Of a stretch of DNA of 64,000 bases, positions 24,199-32,379 are shown in pieces. The stretch is taken from assembly GCF_022606355.1 (NCBI RefSeq), contig NZ_JAHHZQ010000002.1, positions 558,001 to 622,000 on the forward strand, in the 5' to 3' direction. Within the stretch, counting starts at the first letter, position 1, and each line of letters opens with the position of its first letter. The notes under the pieces are model-generated. The model was given only the letters and a program-made list of their open reading frames with translations. It was not told the DNA's origin and searched no databases. The position numbers and the translations under genes were made by a program. The DNA is from Leifsonia shinshuensis (lineage in GTDB: Bacteria > Actinomycetota > Actinomycetes > Actinomycetales > Microbacteriaceae).

Positions 24199-24513
24199 AT
24201 GGGAAAACTCCTCTACGGCGCGGGTCAGGAATATGACCTCGACGACCGCGTGCTGAGTCACGTCAAGCTCGCGATCGTCGCCAAACTGCGCCGCCACGAG
24301 AGCTTCCTGCTCAACTGGGATGTGCCCGTGGATCAGGGCTCCGGACGCGTCTCGCTCTGGATCAGCCGCGAGATCCCGCTCGCGTTCCAGTTCTCCGGAA
24401 GCCGCCCGCCGGCGATCAACCCGCAGTGGCTGGAGGCACTCATGCACACCTCGCAGCGCACGGGCGGCATGGTCGTCATGGCCGAGGACGAGGTCGGGCA
24501 CCACCTGCCGTAG
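24199..24513 (+). CDS. DUF7882-type small protein (often mislabelled ATP-dependent DNA ligase)
   Basis: A 104-aa protein starting MGKLLYGAGQEYDLDDRVL, with RRHESFLLNWDVP and SLWISREIPLAFQFSG. This pattern is typical of a small Microbacteriaceae family frequently annotated as DNA ligase although it lacks any KxDG ligase motif. Role unknown. CACTAT/TATTGG at 24186-24194 lies 4-7 nt before the ATG. Confidence 0.75.
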   Translation: MGKLLYGAGQEYDLDDRVLSHVKLAIVAKLRRHESFLLNWDVPVDQGSGRVSLWISREIPLAFQFSGSRPPAINPQWLEALMHTSQRTGGMVVMAEDEVGHHLP

Positions 24514-24550
24514 CTGTCCGTCCTGAAGCTCATCGAACCAGCGAACCGGT

Positions 24551-24817
24551 CTAAGTTTCCTTTACTCCGTCAAGCCGTCGGTATCGCCCAACGCTGTACT
24601 TCTTGTCGTGAGTGGCGATGGCGATGAAGATCACACCAAACAGGCAGGCCATCCCCGCAAAAACGCAGGAAGCTGTGTCGTCGGCGGCGATGCCGAAGAC
24701 TGTCACGCATCCTGCCAGACCAAGCCAAGCGAACCCGGTCCACAGCCGCGGCAAACCGAACAACCACCTCATCCAACGGGGCAGGTCATGCGACTCGCTC
24801 ACCTGATGCCCTTTCAT
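24551..24817 (-). CDS. Small membrane protein coupled to the secreted precursor (candidate immunity protein)
   Basis: 88 residues with two hydrophobic segments (LWTGFAWLGLAGCVTVFGIA and CVFAGMACLFGVIFIAIAT) and a basic tail HDKKYSVGRYRR. ATG 24817 overlaps the stop of the upstream gene as ATGA, the arrangement of translational coupling. Size, topology and coupling fit an immunity or accessory protein for a secreted peptide; this is inference from context. The GC content is clearly below the window average. Confidence 0.6.
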   Translation of the reverse strand: MKGHQVSESHDLPRWMRWLFGLPRLWTGFAWLGLAGCVTVFGIAADDTASCVFAGMACLFGVIFIAIATHDKKYSVGRYRRLDGVKET

Positions 24818-25788
24818 CCTCGACAAGCGGTGATATTCGGTAGTCCCTGACTAGCCACATATCCGATTGCTCCGGACAGGAACCTCACCAACCAGCCGGG
24901 ACCATAAACCGTTGCCACCCCAACACCGATCGCAATGTAGCACTCGGGGGTGCCGAAAGCTTGAGGGTTCGCGGGAGTCCCATAGCCGGTGAGCGCGATG
25001 GTTTGTACTTTTGTGCCGTTGATGTACTTCTGCAGATACGAACCTTTGCATGTGTTGAGCGCGGTCCCGGGCTGAAGGAAATAGCTGCTGCCGTTCTGGA
25101 GGACGCAGTTGTACGAGTAGACGCCCGTCGACGGGTCGGCCACTACCGGGAAAGCTGTCTTCTCGGTGGTCTCCACGACCTGGGTGAGGGTGTTCCCGTT
25201 GACCTCGTAGTGCGTCGGCACCGGGTCCCCGTTGGCGTCCTTCGCCCAGGCATCGCCGAACACCGTCAGGGGTGCCCCGTTTGCAGTGACGACAGCGACG
25301 ACTCCGTCCGGCGACTGCACGAGCGACGCGCCCGCCGGTGGATCGATCGGGTAGTCGTACCGCTGGGGTGCATCCGCGTTGGCAATCACCGTGTGGATCT
25401 GGAGGATGCCATCCTCCGTGATGACCGGGACAGTGCTGGAGCCGTTGTGGTTGTCGTAGACCACAACTCCTGCGATCGACGACGCAGTGGCATCGCCGGC
25501 TTGGGCTGCGAACGGCAAGCCGATCTGGATTTTCTCGCCAAGCTCGATCCCGTCGGCGGCATCCGTCGGAATGGATAGGCGAACATCATCGATGGTCGCC
25601 TCAACGGCAACACCATCGCCAGTCGCCATGCCTGCGGCCGCGGCCACCGTGACTGGAGTCGTGGCCTGAATCGCTCCGACCGCGTCCGCTGAGTTCACTG
25701 CAGCCGAGTCAGCCGGGGCGAAACCCACCGACAACAGTCCGACTGTGCACATCGCGGCAACCCCTGCAAACAACCTTATGCGCGTCAT
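24814..25788 (-). CDS. Secreted precursor-like protein with cysteine-containing C-terminal module
   Basis: 324 residues. Signal peptide at 1-30 (FAGVAAMCTVGLLSVGFAP, cleavage near ADSAA). The middle resembles a long pro-region found in actinobacterial secreted proteins (VFGDAWAKDANGDPVPTHYE, then FPVVADPST). The last roughly 100 residues hold four cysteines (after YSY, ALNT, GTPE and NITA) and a glycine-rich hydrophobic stretch IAIGVGVATVYGPGWLV. This could be a processed antimicrobial peptide or a small disulfide-bonded toxin. ATG 25788 was chosen over upstream starts because the signal peptide begins there. Coupled by ATGA to a small membrane protein. Confidence 0.65.
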   Translation of the reverse strand: MTRIRLFAGVAAMCTVGLLSVGFAPADSAAVNSADAVGAIQATTPVTVAAAAGMATGDGVAVEATIDDVRLSIPTDAADGIELGEKIQIGLPFAAQAGDATASSIAGVVVYDNHNGSSTVPVITEDGILQIHTVIANADAPQRYDYPIDPPAGASLVQSPDGVVAVVTANGAPLTVFGDAWAKDANGDPVPTHYEVNGNTLTQVVETTEKTAFPVVADPSTGVYSYNCVLQNGSSYFLQPGTALNTCKGSYLQKYINGTKVQTIALTGYGTPANPQAFGTPECYIAIGVGVATVYGPGWLVRFLSGAIGYVASQGLPNITACRG

Positions 25789-26141
25789 ACGTCCTCGTAT
25801 TTCTTGCGTTGCGGATCCGAGTCCCTCATCAAGAACCCAGAAGGCAAAGCGTAGCATCTGACATAGATATGTAACTACTGGCTCCCGTAGCACCACGGCG
25901 GCCCATCACGCTCCAGGCATCAACCACGTCCCCCGGAGAGCCGACTACCCACTAACGCGACCGTCATCAGGAGAGACCGGGCAACGGTCAGCTTCTCGGG
26001 CGAGTTCGCACCCACAGTGGTTCGTGCCAGAGGTGCGTCGTACTTCCGGAGGCAGTCGAGGGCAAAGAGCTGTCACGTTGCGAGGAGTGGCCGAAAGGAA
26101 CTGTCAGAGGTTCGCTCAGGTCGGAACCACCTGAACAGAGG
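25789..26141. other. 353-bp intergenic region
   Basis: Promoter side of the precursor gene. On the minus strand TAGTTACATATCTATG (around 25862-25877) is AT-rich enough to hold a -10 element. Nested inverted segments GGTTC/GAACC and CAGGT/ACCTG lie near 26110-26135. No ORF with convincing coding signal was seen. Confidence 0.4.
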
Positions 26142-26984
26142 TCACTCGCCGCGAGCCTCTGCCAGCGCCCGTTCCGCCTCGCGCACAGCGCGCTGGAGGT
26201 CGGGGATGCGCTTCCGCAGCGCCCGTTCCGCCGCTTTCGACTCCGCCAGCTCGGCCTCGGTGCGTTGCAGGCGACGGTCGAGGGAGGCCCGCTCCGCCTC
26301 CAGGTCGGCGCGACGGTCGACCTCCTCGTCGAGCTCGTCGTCGAGGGCGTCCGCCTCCGACCGCGCGCGTTCCAGTGCGCGCTCGGCCGCACGGACGGCG
26401 CGCTGTCGTTCGCGGCGCTCGCTTGCGGACTCGCGCGCCGTCGCCGTCGACTCCGGCGCGGGCTCGGCCTGCGGGGCGGCGGTGGAGGGACGCGGCCTCG
26501 CGGTCAGCTCCGACGCATCGAGCGGCACGGCGACCGCCTCGGAGACGTCCACCGACTCCACCCCCGTGGATTCGAGCGCGCGCACGAGCATCCCGCTGCG
26601 CACGGCAGCGGCAGCCGCGGGGTCGATCACGGCGGCCTGGAGGGTCTCCTCGACCTCCCTGCCCACCGCCGGGCTCGCGTCGAGGTCGCGCAGCGCGGTC
26701 TGGAGGAGCCGCTGACGCTGGCGGGTCAGCTCGCGGATGGCCTCGCGGTCGCGAGCGGCGAACGCCTCGCGCATCCGGTCGCCGAGGGCGAGGATGCGGT
26801 CGATCAGCGCGGGGTCCCTGCGGGTCAGTGCGTTCACCGCGGCCGCCGACGCGGTCGGCTTGCGCAGCCCCTTGATGCCGGCGCGCAGCCCACCGTCGGC
26901 ACCGGCGGCCGCCGTCGCCCGTGCCGCGACGAAGTCAGCGGGTGCGACCCCGTACAGGTCCGCGGCGACGTCGCGCAGGTCCAT
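26142..26984 (-). CDS. Coiled-coil protein of unknown function
   Basis: 280 residues. The N-terminal half (MDLRDVAADLYGVAPADFVA ... DRILALGDRMREAFAARDRE) is helical and globular; after an Ala/Pro-rich linker (about 165-190), residues about 190-280 form a long charged coiled coil (RAERALERARSEADALDDEL). No enzymatic motif. AGTGTA (TACACT on the minus strand, 26991-26996) ends 6 nt before the ATG, suggesting a leaderless mRNA. Homologues in actinobacteria are uncharacterised as far as I know. Confidence 0.7.
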   Translation of the reverse strand: MDLRDVAADLYGVAPADFVAARATAAAGADGGLRAGIKGLRKPTASAAAVNALTRRDPALIDRILALGDRMREAFAARDREAIRELTRQRQRLLQTALRDLDASPAVGREVEETLQAAVIDPAAAAAVRSGMLVRALESTGVESVDVSEAVAVPLDASELTARPRPSTAAPQAEPAPESTATARESASERRERQRAVRAAERALERARSEADALDDELDEEVDRRADLEAERASLDRRLQRTEAELAESKAAERALRKRIPDLQRAVREAERALAEARGE

Positions 26985-27020
26985 GGCGCGAGTGTACGCG
27001 CTCGGAGCCCGAGGGCGCGC

Positions 27021-27071
27021 TCGGCGGTCGGTGCGGTTCGGCGGTCGGTGCGGCTCGGTGGTCAGTGCGAG
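27021..27071. repeat. Three 17-bp tandem repeats over a stop codon
   Basis: TCGGCGGTCGGTGCGGT (27021), TCGGCGGTCGGTGCGGC (27038) and TCGGTGGTCAGTGCGAG (27055). The third unit contains the TGA of the next minus-strand gene (27062-27064). Confidence 0.85.
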
Positions 27072-27325
27072 CGGAGCGCCTTCACCAGCTCTGGCTTGGT
27101 CTTCTTGGAGTACCCGGTCAGCCCGAGCTCCTTGGCCCGCTTCTTGAGCTCTGGCACGGTCCAGTCGTCGTACGATCCGGACTCGCCTCCCTTGCGGCCG
27201 ACCGACTTCCGTCCGCGCGCGGCAGCAGCGTTGGAGATCCGCGCCGCCTTCTCCTTCGAATCGCCTTCGTCGCGGAGCTTCTCGTACAGTTCCTGGTCCT
27301 TCAGCGAGGCCTCACGTCCGGGCAT
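27062..27325 (-). CDS. Small SAP/Rho-N-like protein
   Basis: 87 residues. The N-terminal part EASLKDQELYEKLRDEGDSK is followed by AARISNAAAARGRKSVGRKG and a C-terminal SAP or Rho-N-type helix-extended-helix (WTVPELKKRAKELGLTGYSK). Such proteins probably bind nucleic acid. ATG 27325 has GAAGGAGGG directly upstream; the longer in-frame version starts before the ribosome site. Confidence 0.8.
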   Translation of the reverse strand: MPGREASLKDQELYEKLRDEGDSKEKAARISNAAAARGRKSVGRKGGESGSYDDWTVPELKKRAKELGLTGYSKKTKPELVKALRSH

Positions 27326-27395
27326 GATGCCCTCCTTCCGTCGTGCAGCGCGCACGGTACCCCTCGGTCGGCCTCCGGTCACCGGGTGCGCGGAA

Positions 27396-27435
27396 GCAGA
27401 AGGACCCGTGGCCGGGCGGCCACGGGTCCTTCTGC
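27396..27435. terminator. Strong symmetric terminator hairpin
   Basis: GCAGAAGGACCCGTGGCC pairs perfectly with GGCCACGGGTCCTTCTGC around a short GGC-containing loop. It lies 11 nt after the stop of the DUF-type membrane protein gene ending at 27447 (minus strand). Confidence 0.88.
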
Positions 27436-27446
27436 GACGGTGAGTG

Positions 27447-28211
27447 CTACGCGCGCGGCGCCTTCGACGCCTTGATCGCGGCGAACCATGCGTTGGACGG
27501 GCGCAGCCAGAGCATCACGACTGCGACGATCGACGCCAGCACCTGCAGCAGCCCGAATGGGAAGCCGGGGAGGACGTTGAACAGCGACAGCACGGTGAGC
27601 ACGGTCAGGACGATCCGGGCCCAGTTGGCGCCGCGGCGCGCGAAGAACGCGAAGAGCACGAAGACGATCGCCCAGAAGATCAGCGTGACGATCGACCAGC
27701 CGATGGCGAACGCGATCACCGCGTCGACCACCTGCTGAGCGCTCTGGCCGTGCAGGTCGGTGTTGGAGCCCGCCAGCTGGCGGAGGGCGGCGGCACGGTT
27801 GCTTCCGGCGCTGACCACGGTCACGATGCCGCCGATCACGCTGAGCACCGCACTCGCGATGTACAGCCAGAACGCGGTGTTGACCGTCGTCGGGATGCCG
27901 GTGGGGCGCTCGACGGGCGCCGCAGCGGCCGCGCCGTACGCCGGGAAGGCCCCGGGAGGTGCCGGCGGTGCCGAGGGGAAACCGCCGGCGGGTGCTGCGG
28001 GCTCTGGAGCGACGGGCGGGGCCGGAGGCGCCGGAGGCAGGTCGCCTGCGGGCGGCGCGGGCGGTGCCGGCTCGGCGGGAGCGGGAGCGGGCTCGGCGGG
28101 CGCCGCGGGCGGCTCTGCGGGCGCCGCGGGCTCGGAAGCCGGCGGGACGGCGCCGTTCTGGTCGCCGCCCTCTGCGGGCCGCGGCGTGTTCTCGTCCTCA
28201 GGAATGCTCAT
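27447..28211 (-). CDS. Proline/alanine-rich membrane protein
   Basis: 254 residues: a cytosolic Pro/Ala/Glu-rich tail (about 1-105, many APAEP and PPAPP units) followed by four membrane segments (starting TAFWLYIASAVLSVIGGIV) and a short basic end. This tail-plus-four-helix layout is common among uncharacterised actinobacterial envelope proteins. ACGATA (TATCGT on the minus strand, 28218-28223) ends 6 nt before ATG 28211. Confidence 0.7.
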   Translation of the reverse strand: MSIPEDENTPRPAEGGDQNGAVPPASEPAAPAEPPAAPAEPAPAPAEPAPPAPPAGDLPPAPPAPPVAPEPAAPAGGFPSAPPAPPGAFPAYGAAAAAPVERPTGIPTTVNTAFWLYIASAVLSVIGGIVTVVSAGSNRAAALRQLAGSNTDLHGQSAQQVVDAVIAFAIGWSIVTLIFWAIVFVLFAFFARRGANWARIVLTVLTVLSLFNVLPGFPFGLLQVLASIVAVVMLWLRPSNAWFAAIKASKAPRA

Positions 28212-28289
28212 GCCGCGACGATACTGGAATCGCTCTGGTCAAGCTATACTCTGGCGCGCGCGGCGTGAGGATCGCTCGGAGGGAGCGTG

Positions 28290-29777
28290 TCACGCGTGGC
28301 CCAGCGGTTCGACCGCCGGGCCCTCCAGCACGGTGCCGTCCGGCGCGAACCGAGAGCCGTGCAGCGGGCAGTCCCAGGAGCGCTCGGCATCGTTCCAGCG
28401 CACGATACCGCCGAGGTGCGTGCAGACCGCGCTCAGCTCGCAGGTGCGCCCGTCGACGGTCGAGACGGCGACCGGAGCGACTCCGCGGCGGCCGACGGCC
28501 CCCATCCCTTCGGCCGGTGCGAGGTTCTCGTTCGCGTGCGCCGTCTCGGCCGCCGCCCAGCCGCGCGCCGCCTCGATTCCGGTGGCGGCGTTCGCGCGCG
28601 CTCCGTCGGCGAGATCGATCGGCCGGGTGACCCGGTGGTGCAGGATCCGCGCCCATTCCGGGACCTCCGCCCCGGAGAGGTCGGCGCTCAGGCTGATCGC
28701 GGCAGCCACCGCGTTGGTCAACCCCCGCTTGTCGTACCCCGTGGCCAGGTGGATCCGGCCCCGGCCGCGCGGCAGCCATCCGACGAACGGCACCCGGTTG
28801 ACCGAGCGGTAGTCCTGCGCCGCCCACCAGGTCGTTCGCTCGGCACCGGGGAACGTCCGCTCCGCCCAGGCCGTCAGACCGGCGACGTGCGCCGCGGTCG
28901 AACCGCCACGGCCGGCGGGATGGCCGTCGCCTCCCACCAGGAGCAGGTCGCCGTCCGCGTCGCGCGCCGTGCGGAGCGACCGTGCGGGCGTCTCCGCCGA
29001 GAGATGCATTGCCTGCGGGAGGACGCCGGGCACCCGGAACGCCGCGACGTACGACCGGTACGGTTCGGTCTTGGCGAAGTAGAGGCCGCGGTCGAGGATG
29101 GGCGTTCCGGTCGCCAGGACCACAGCGTCGGCGGTGGTCCGCCCCGAGCTGCTGGTCACGACAGCGGGGTCTGCCGCGGAGACGGCGGTGACCCGCTCTC
29201 CCTCGACGATGCGGCCTCCCAGCCTGCGCAGCTCCGCGGCGAGCGCGGCGAGCACCTGCATCGGGTGCACCTGCGCCTGGTCGCGCAGGATCAGTGCGCC
29301 CTCGACAGGGAACGGCAGCTCGCACGCGCGCTCCTCGGAGACCGGCAGGCCGACCGCACGGGCCGCGCGGAGCTCCGCATCCAGACGGTCGAGTCCGTCG
29401 AGCGTGGTCGCGAAGGTGTACGCGTCTCGCACGTCGTACGGCACCCGGTGGTCGTCGAGGAAGTCGAGCAGCCAGTCGCGCCCTGCCGCATTGCCGTCGA
29501 CATAAGCGGCGGCGACGCGTTCCGACGAGAAGCGCGTGATCTGCGACAACTGCGTGCCCTGCAGCAGGCTGACCTTCCCCGTCGTGTTCCCGCTGGTCAC
29601 CGCTCCCACCGTTCGGGCCTCGAGCACGCACACGCGAGCACCGCCGTGCGCCAGCATGACGCCGGTGGCGAGCCCGGTCAGGCCGGCCCCGGCGATCACG
29701 ACGTCGTAGGCGCCGTCCCACTCGAAGCGGTCGGTCGGGATGGGGGGAGCGGTCCGGAGCCAGAGCGACGTCGACAT
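28290..29777 (-). CDS. FAD-dependent oxidoreductase with C-terminal Rieske [2Fe-2S] domain
   Basis: 495 residues. N-terminal dinucleotide motif VVIAGAGLTGLATGVMLAHG, DAO-type catalytic domain to about residue 380, then a Rieske domain with CTHLGG and CPLHGSRF, the two Cys-x-His pairs that bind the cluster. Such fusions oxidise amines or amino acids and pass electrons through the Rieske centre; the substrate is unknown. ATG 29777 (MSTS) preferred; an upstream ATG at 29795 is possible. Confidence 0.9.
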   Translation of the reverse strand: MSTSLWLRTAPPIPTDRFEWDGAYDVVIAGAGLTGLATGVMLAHGGARVCVLEARTVGAVTSGNTTGKVSLLQGTQLSQITRFSSERVAAAYVDGNAAGRDWLLDFLDDHRVPYDVRDAYTFATTLDGLDRLDAELRAARAVGLPVSEERACELPFPVEGALILRDQAQVHPMQVLAALAAELRRLGGRIVEGERVTAVSAADPAVVTSSSGRTTADAVVLATGTPILDRGLYFAKTEPYRSYVAAFRVPGVLPQAMHLSAETPARSLRTARDADGDLLLVGGDGHPAGRGGSTAAHVAGLTAWAERTFPGAERTTWWAAQDYRSVNRVPFVGWLPRGRGRIHLATGYDKRGLTNAVAAAISLSADLSGAEVPEWARILHHRVTRPIDLADGARANAATGIEAARGWAAAETAHANENLAPAEGMGAVGRRGVAPVAVSTVDGRTCELSAVCTHLGGIVRWNDAERSWDCPLHGSRFAPDGTVLEGPAVEPLGHA

Positions 29778-29827
29778 GATCCGAGCGTGCTCCACCCCGG
29801 CAGCGTAGGTAAGGCGGTTGACATTCG

Positions 29828-29855
29828 AACGCGCGCGATCAAACGCGCGCGATCA
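29828..29855. repeat. 14-bp tandem duplication over a stop codon
   Basis: AACGCGCGCGATCA occurs twice in tandem. The second unit includes the TGA (29853-29855, minus strand) of the next gene. Confidence 0.85.
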
Positions 29856-30125
29856 ACTGAGGGAGTCGAAGTCGAACCAGAAGGAGTCGTCCTCCTCGTG
29901 CTCGCTCGCGGCGACCGGTTCACGGGGGATGCTGGCCGTCTCGATGCGCACCCGGGTCTGGCCGGTCACGAAGATCTCGCTCGGCGGCCGGCTCGACTGC
30001 GTGATCGACACGAAGTCACCCGCGCTTCTGCTCGCTTCGATGATGCGCCGTTTGAGTTCGTCGACAGGCTCGCGATCGACGAACGTGAAGCGCAACTCGT
30101 CGATGTAGACGTGGAACACCTGCAT
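29853..30125 (-). CDS. Small hypothetical protein
   Basis: 90 residues, beginning MQVFHVYIDELRFTFVDREP and ending in an acidic tail with EEDDSFWFDFDSLS. Predicted alpha/beta with no membrane segment. ATG 30125 has GGGGAG six nucleotides upstream. It precedes another small unknown gene on the same strand (30214), possibly one transcript. Not recognised. Confidence 0.6.
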   Translation of the reverse strand: MQVFHVYIDELRFTFVDREPVDELKRRIIEASRSAGDFVSITQSSRPPSEIFVTGQTRVRIETASIPREPVAASEHEEDDSFWFDFDSLS

Positions 30126-30213
30126 GCTCAACTCCCCGGAATCTCGCCCTCTCGCCGAATAGTACGCGGCCCACCGGGTTGCGCCAGTGCACAGGTGTAT
30201 CGGGAAGGGATTC

Positions 30214-30552
30214 TCACATCAAGTCGATGTCGAGCCCTTCGAGCTCGTCGGTGCCCTGGTGCACGAAGGTCGCTCGTTGCGGTCCGAAGGCGTCCATGCG
30301 CTTGTCGAGGTCGGCGACGAAGTCGTCGGCATGCAACTCCGCGCCGTCGAACTTCTCGGTCTCCGCCAGGATCTGACTGGCCGGCCCGAGCAGCAGAAGC
30401 GTCTCGCCGATATCGCCGTTGTCGAGGATCGCGGGCGCGCGGACCTCCGCGGCCGCGGCGTTCGTCGCGAGGGTGGCCGCGAATCGCACCACCGCATCCG
30501 CGATCTCGTCGCCGGTCAGCAACGAGCCGCTCGCGTAGTGGATCCTTTTCAT
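30214..30552 (-). CDS. Small hypothetical protein
   Basis: 112 residues, starting MKRIHYASGSLLTGDEIADA and containing ILDNGDIGETLLLLGPASQI. The start resembles the small Microbacteriaceae proteins of the type at 24199 (xxIHYxSG...), which may mean a distant relation. ATG 30552 chosen over a much longer open frame because upstream residues are low-complexity. Function unknown. Confidence 0.6.
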   Translation of the reverse strand: MKRIHYASGSLLTGDEIADAVVRFAATLATNAAAAEVRAPAILDNGDIGETLLLLGPASQILAETEKFDGAELHADDFVADLDKRMDAFGPQRATFVHQGTDELEGLDIDLM

Positions 30553-30689
30553 GAACCATTCGTACGAGCCGAACACCCGGCGGTCAAGGGGCCGGGGAGG
30601 GGGTTGCGCATCCGCACAATCGCGGGTTGTCTGCCCGCCGTCACCCTGAATCGGCCTCGCGGCGTGCGGCATGCCTCTAGCATGAGGCC

Positions 30690-31466
30690 GTGACTGGAGG
30701 TGTCGAGGACGAGGTGATCGTGGCACGGCTGCGCGCGGCAGGCTGTGTCTTCGCGGAGGAGGAGGCCGCGCTGCTCGTGGAAGCCGCGGGCTCCGCGGAG
30801 GAGCTCGACGCCCTGGTCGCACGCCGCGTCGGTGGGGAGCCACTGGAACCCCTGCTCGGTTTCGCCGAGTTCGGCGGCCTGCGCATCCACGTCGATGCCG
30901 GGGTGTTCGTTCCGCGGCGGCGCACCGAGTTGCTCGCGGCGACGGCGGCAGGGCTCGCGCGGTCCGGCGAGGTGGTGCTCGATCTCTGCTGCGGTGCCGG
31001 CGCGATCGGCGCCGTCGTCGCCGCGCGTGTCCCCGGGGTCGTGGTCTACGCCGCCGACGTCGATCCGGCTGCTGTGCGCGCCGCCCGGGTGAACCTCCCG
31101 CCGGAGCGCGTCTTCGCCGGCGACCTGTTCGCCGCGCTGCCCGACTCGCTGAGAGGGGCGATCTCGGTGGTCGCCGTGAACGCCCCCTACGTCCCGACGG
31201 AGGCGATCGCGCTGATGCCGCCGGAGGCCCGGCTCTACGAGCCGGCCGTGGCGCTGGACGGCGGCGCGGACGGCCTCGACCTCCACCGCCGTATCGCCGC
31301 GGAGGCAGGGGAGTGGCTCGCGCCGGGCGGTTCCGTCGTCATCGAGACCAGCCGGGAGCAGTCGGCGCGCAGCGTCGCGCTCTTCGAGGCCGTCGGCTTC
31401 TCCGCACGCGTGGTCGAGGACGACGACCTCGACGCCACCATCGTGCTCGCGACCCGCACCTCCTGA
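30690..31466 (+). CDS. PrmC-related putative protein N5-glutamine methyltransferase
   Basis: A 258-aa class I SAM methyltransferase. SAM-binding motif VVLDLCCGAGAIGAVVA; the catalytic tetrad is NAPY (VVAVNAPYVPTE) instead of the NPPY of true PrmC/HemK, a feature of the PrmC-related subfamily. Target unknown, so release-factor methylation should not be assumed. TAGCAT (30678-30683) lies 6 nt before the GTG start, with no ribosome site. Confidence 0.85.
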   Translation: MTGGVEDEVIVARLRAAGCVFAEEEAALLVEAAGSAEELDALVARRVGGEPLEPLLGFAEFGGLRIHVDAGVFVPRRRTELLAATAAGLARSGEVVLDLCCGAGAIGAVVAARVPGVVVYAADVDPAAVRAARVNLPPERVFAGDLFAALPDSLRGAISVVAVNAPYVPTEAIALMPPEARLYEPAVALDGGADGLDLHRRIAAEAGEWLAPGGSVVIETSREQSARSVALFEAVGFSARVVEDDDLDATIVLATRTS

Positions 31467-31545
31467 AACCGGCGTCCTGACCGCGGGGTCGGTGCGGGGC
31501 CAGGACGGATGGCTCCGGGGGCGCGACGGGGGTAGCGTGTCCGGC

Positions 31546-32379
31546 ATGACCAGCCTGGCCCGAAGGCTGCCGCTCGGAACGACTCGTCCGACCGCCGCCG
31601 ACCGCGTGCGGCAGAGCGGAGTGATCGTCGCGACCGTCGTCGCGCTCGCCGGCGCCGTGTACGGATCGGGAGCGGGCGGTGGGCGGCCCGTCTCGCAGGT
31701 GGCGGGAGGGGCGTTCGCGCCTGACGAGACTCTGGTGGCGCCGGCCGGGCCGGCCTTCGCGATCTGGCCGGTGATCTACGCGGGATTCGCCGGCTACGCG
31801 GTCTGGCAGGCACTCCCGTCGCAGGCCGCGCGCCGCCGCCAGCGCGCGGTGGGGTACTGGCTGGTCGCCTACCTTCTGCTCGACACCGCGTGGGTCCTCT
31901 GCGCGCAGGCCGGGCTGCTGGCGCTGAGCGTCGCGGTCATCGTGGTGCTGTCGTCGGTGCTCGCCGTGGCCTTCGCGCGACTCCGCCACGATCCCGGGGA
32001 GTCGACGGCGGACGCCGTCCTGCTCGACGGCACTGTCGGTCTCTCCCTCGGCTGGGTGATGGTGGCGACCGTGGCGAACATCGCGGCCTGGCTGCAGGCG
32101 GCCGGCTTCACGGGTCTCGGGGTGAGCCCGTCGCTCTGGGCGATCGGTCTGATCGTCGTGGTCGCCGTGATCGGGTGCTGTCTCGCGTTCGGGGACCGCG
32201 GCCGGCTCATGCCCGCTTTCGCGGCGGCATGGGGTCTCGTCTGGATCGCGGTCGCCCGGGCGCAGGGCGGCCTCCAGGAGGACGTCGTCGCGGTGACCGC
32301 GCTGGCGGCCGGGGTGCTGATCGTGCTGGTCACGGTCGCTGTGCGCGTCGCTCGCGGGGGGCGGCTGCAGCGGGGCTGA
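31546..32379 (+). CDS. TspO/MBR-like membrane protein
   Basis: 277 residues with about seven hydrophobic segments. The stretch PAGPAFAIWPVIYAGFAGYA resembles the tryptophan-rich sensory protein family, whose members bind porphyrins or cholesterol-like ligands, but this protein is longer than a normal TspO (about 160 aa) and the assignment is moderate. TAGCGT (31533-31538) ends 7 nt before ATG 31546. Its 3' end overlaps the convergent VanZ-like gene by 50 nt. Confidence 0.6.
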   Translation: MTSLARRLPLGTTRPTAADRVRQSGVIVATVVALAGAVYGSGAGGGRPVSQVAGGAFAPDETLVAPAGPAFAIWPVIYAGFAGYAVWQALPSQAARRRQRAVGYWLVAYLLLDTAWVLCAQAGLLALSVAVIVVLSSVLAVAFARLRHDPGESTADAVLLDGTVGLSLGWVMVATVANIAAWLQAAGFTGLGVSPSLWAIGLIVVVAVIGCCLAFGDRGRLMPAFAAAWGLVWIAVARAQGGLQEDVVAVTALAAGVLIVLVTVAVRVARGGRLQRG

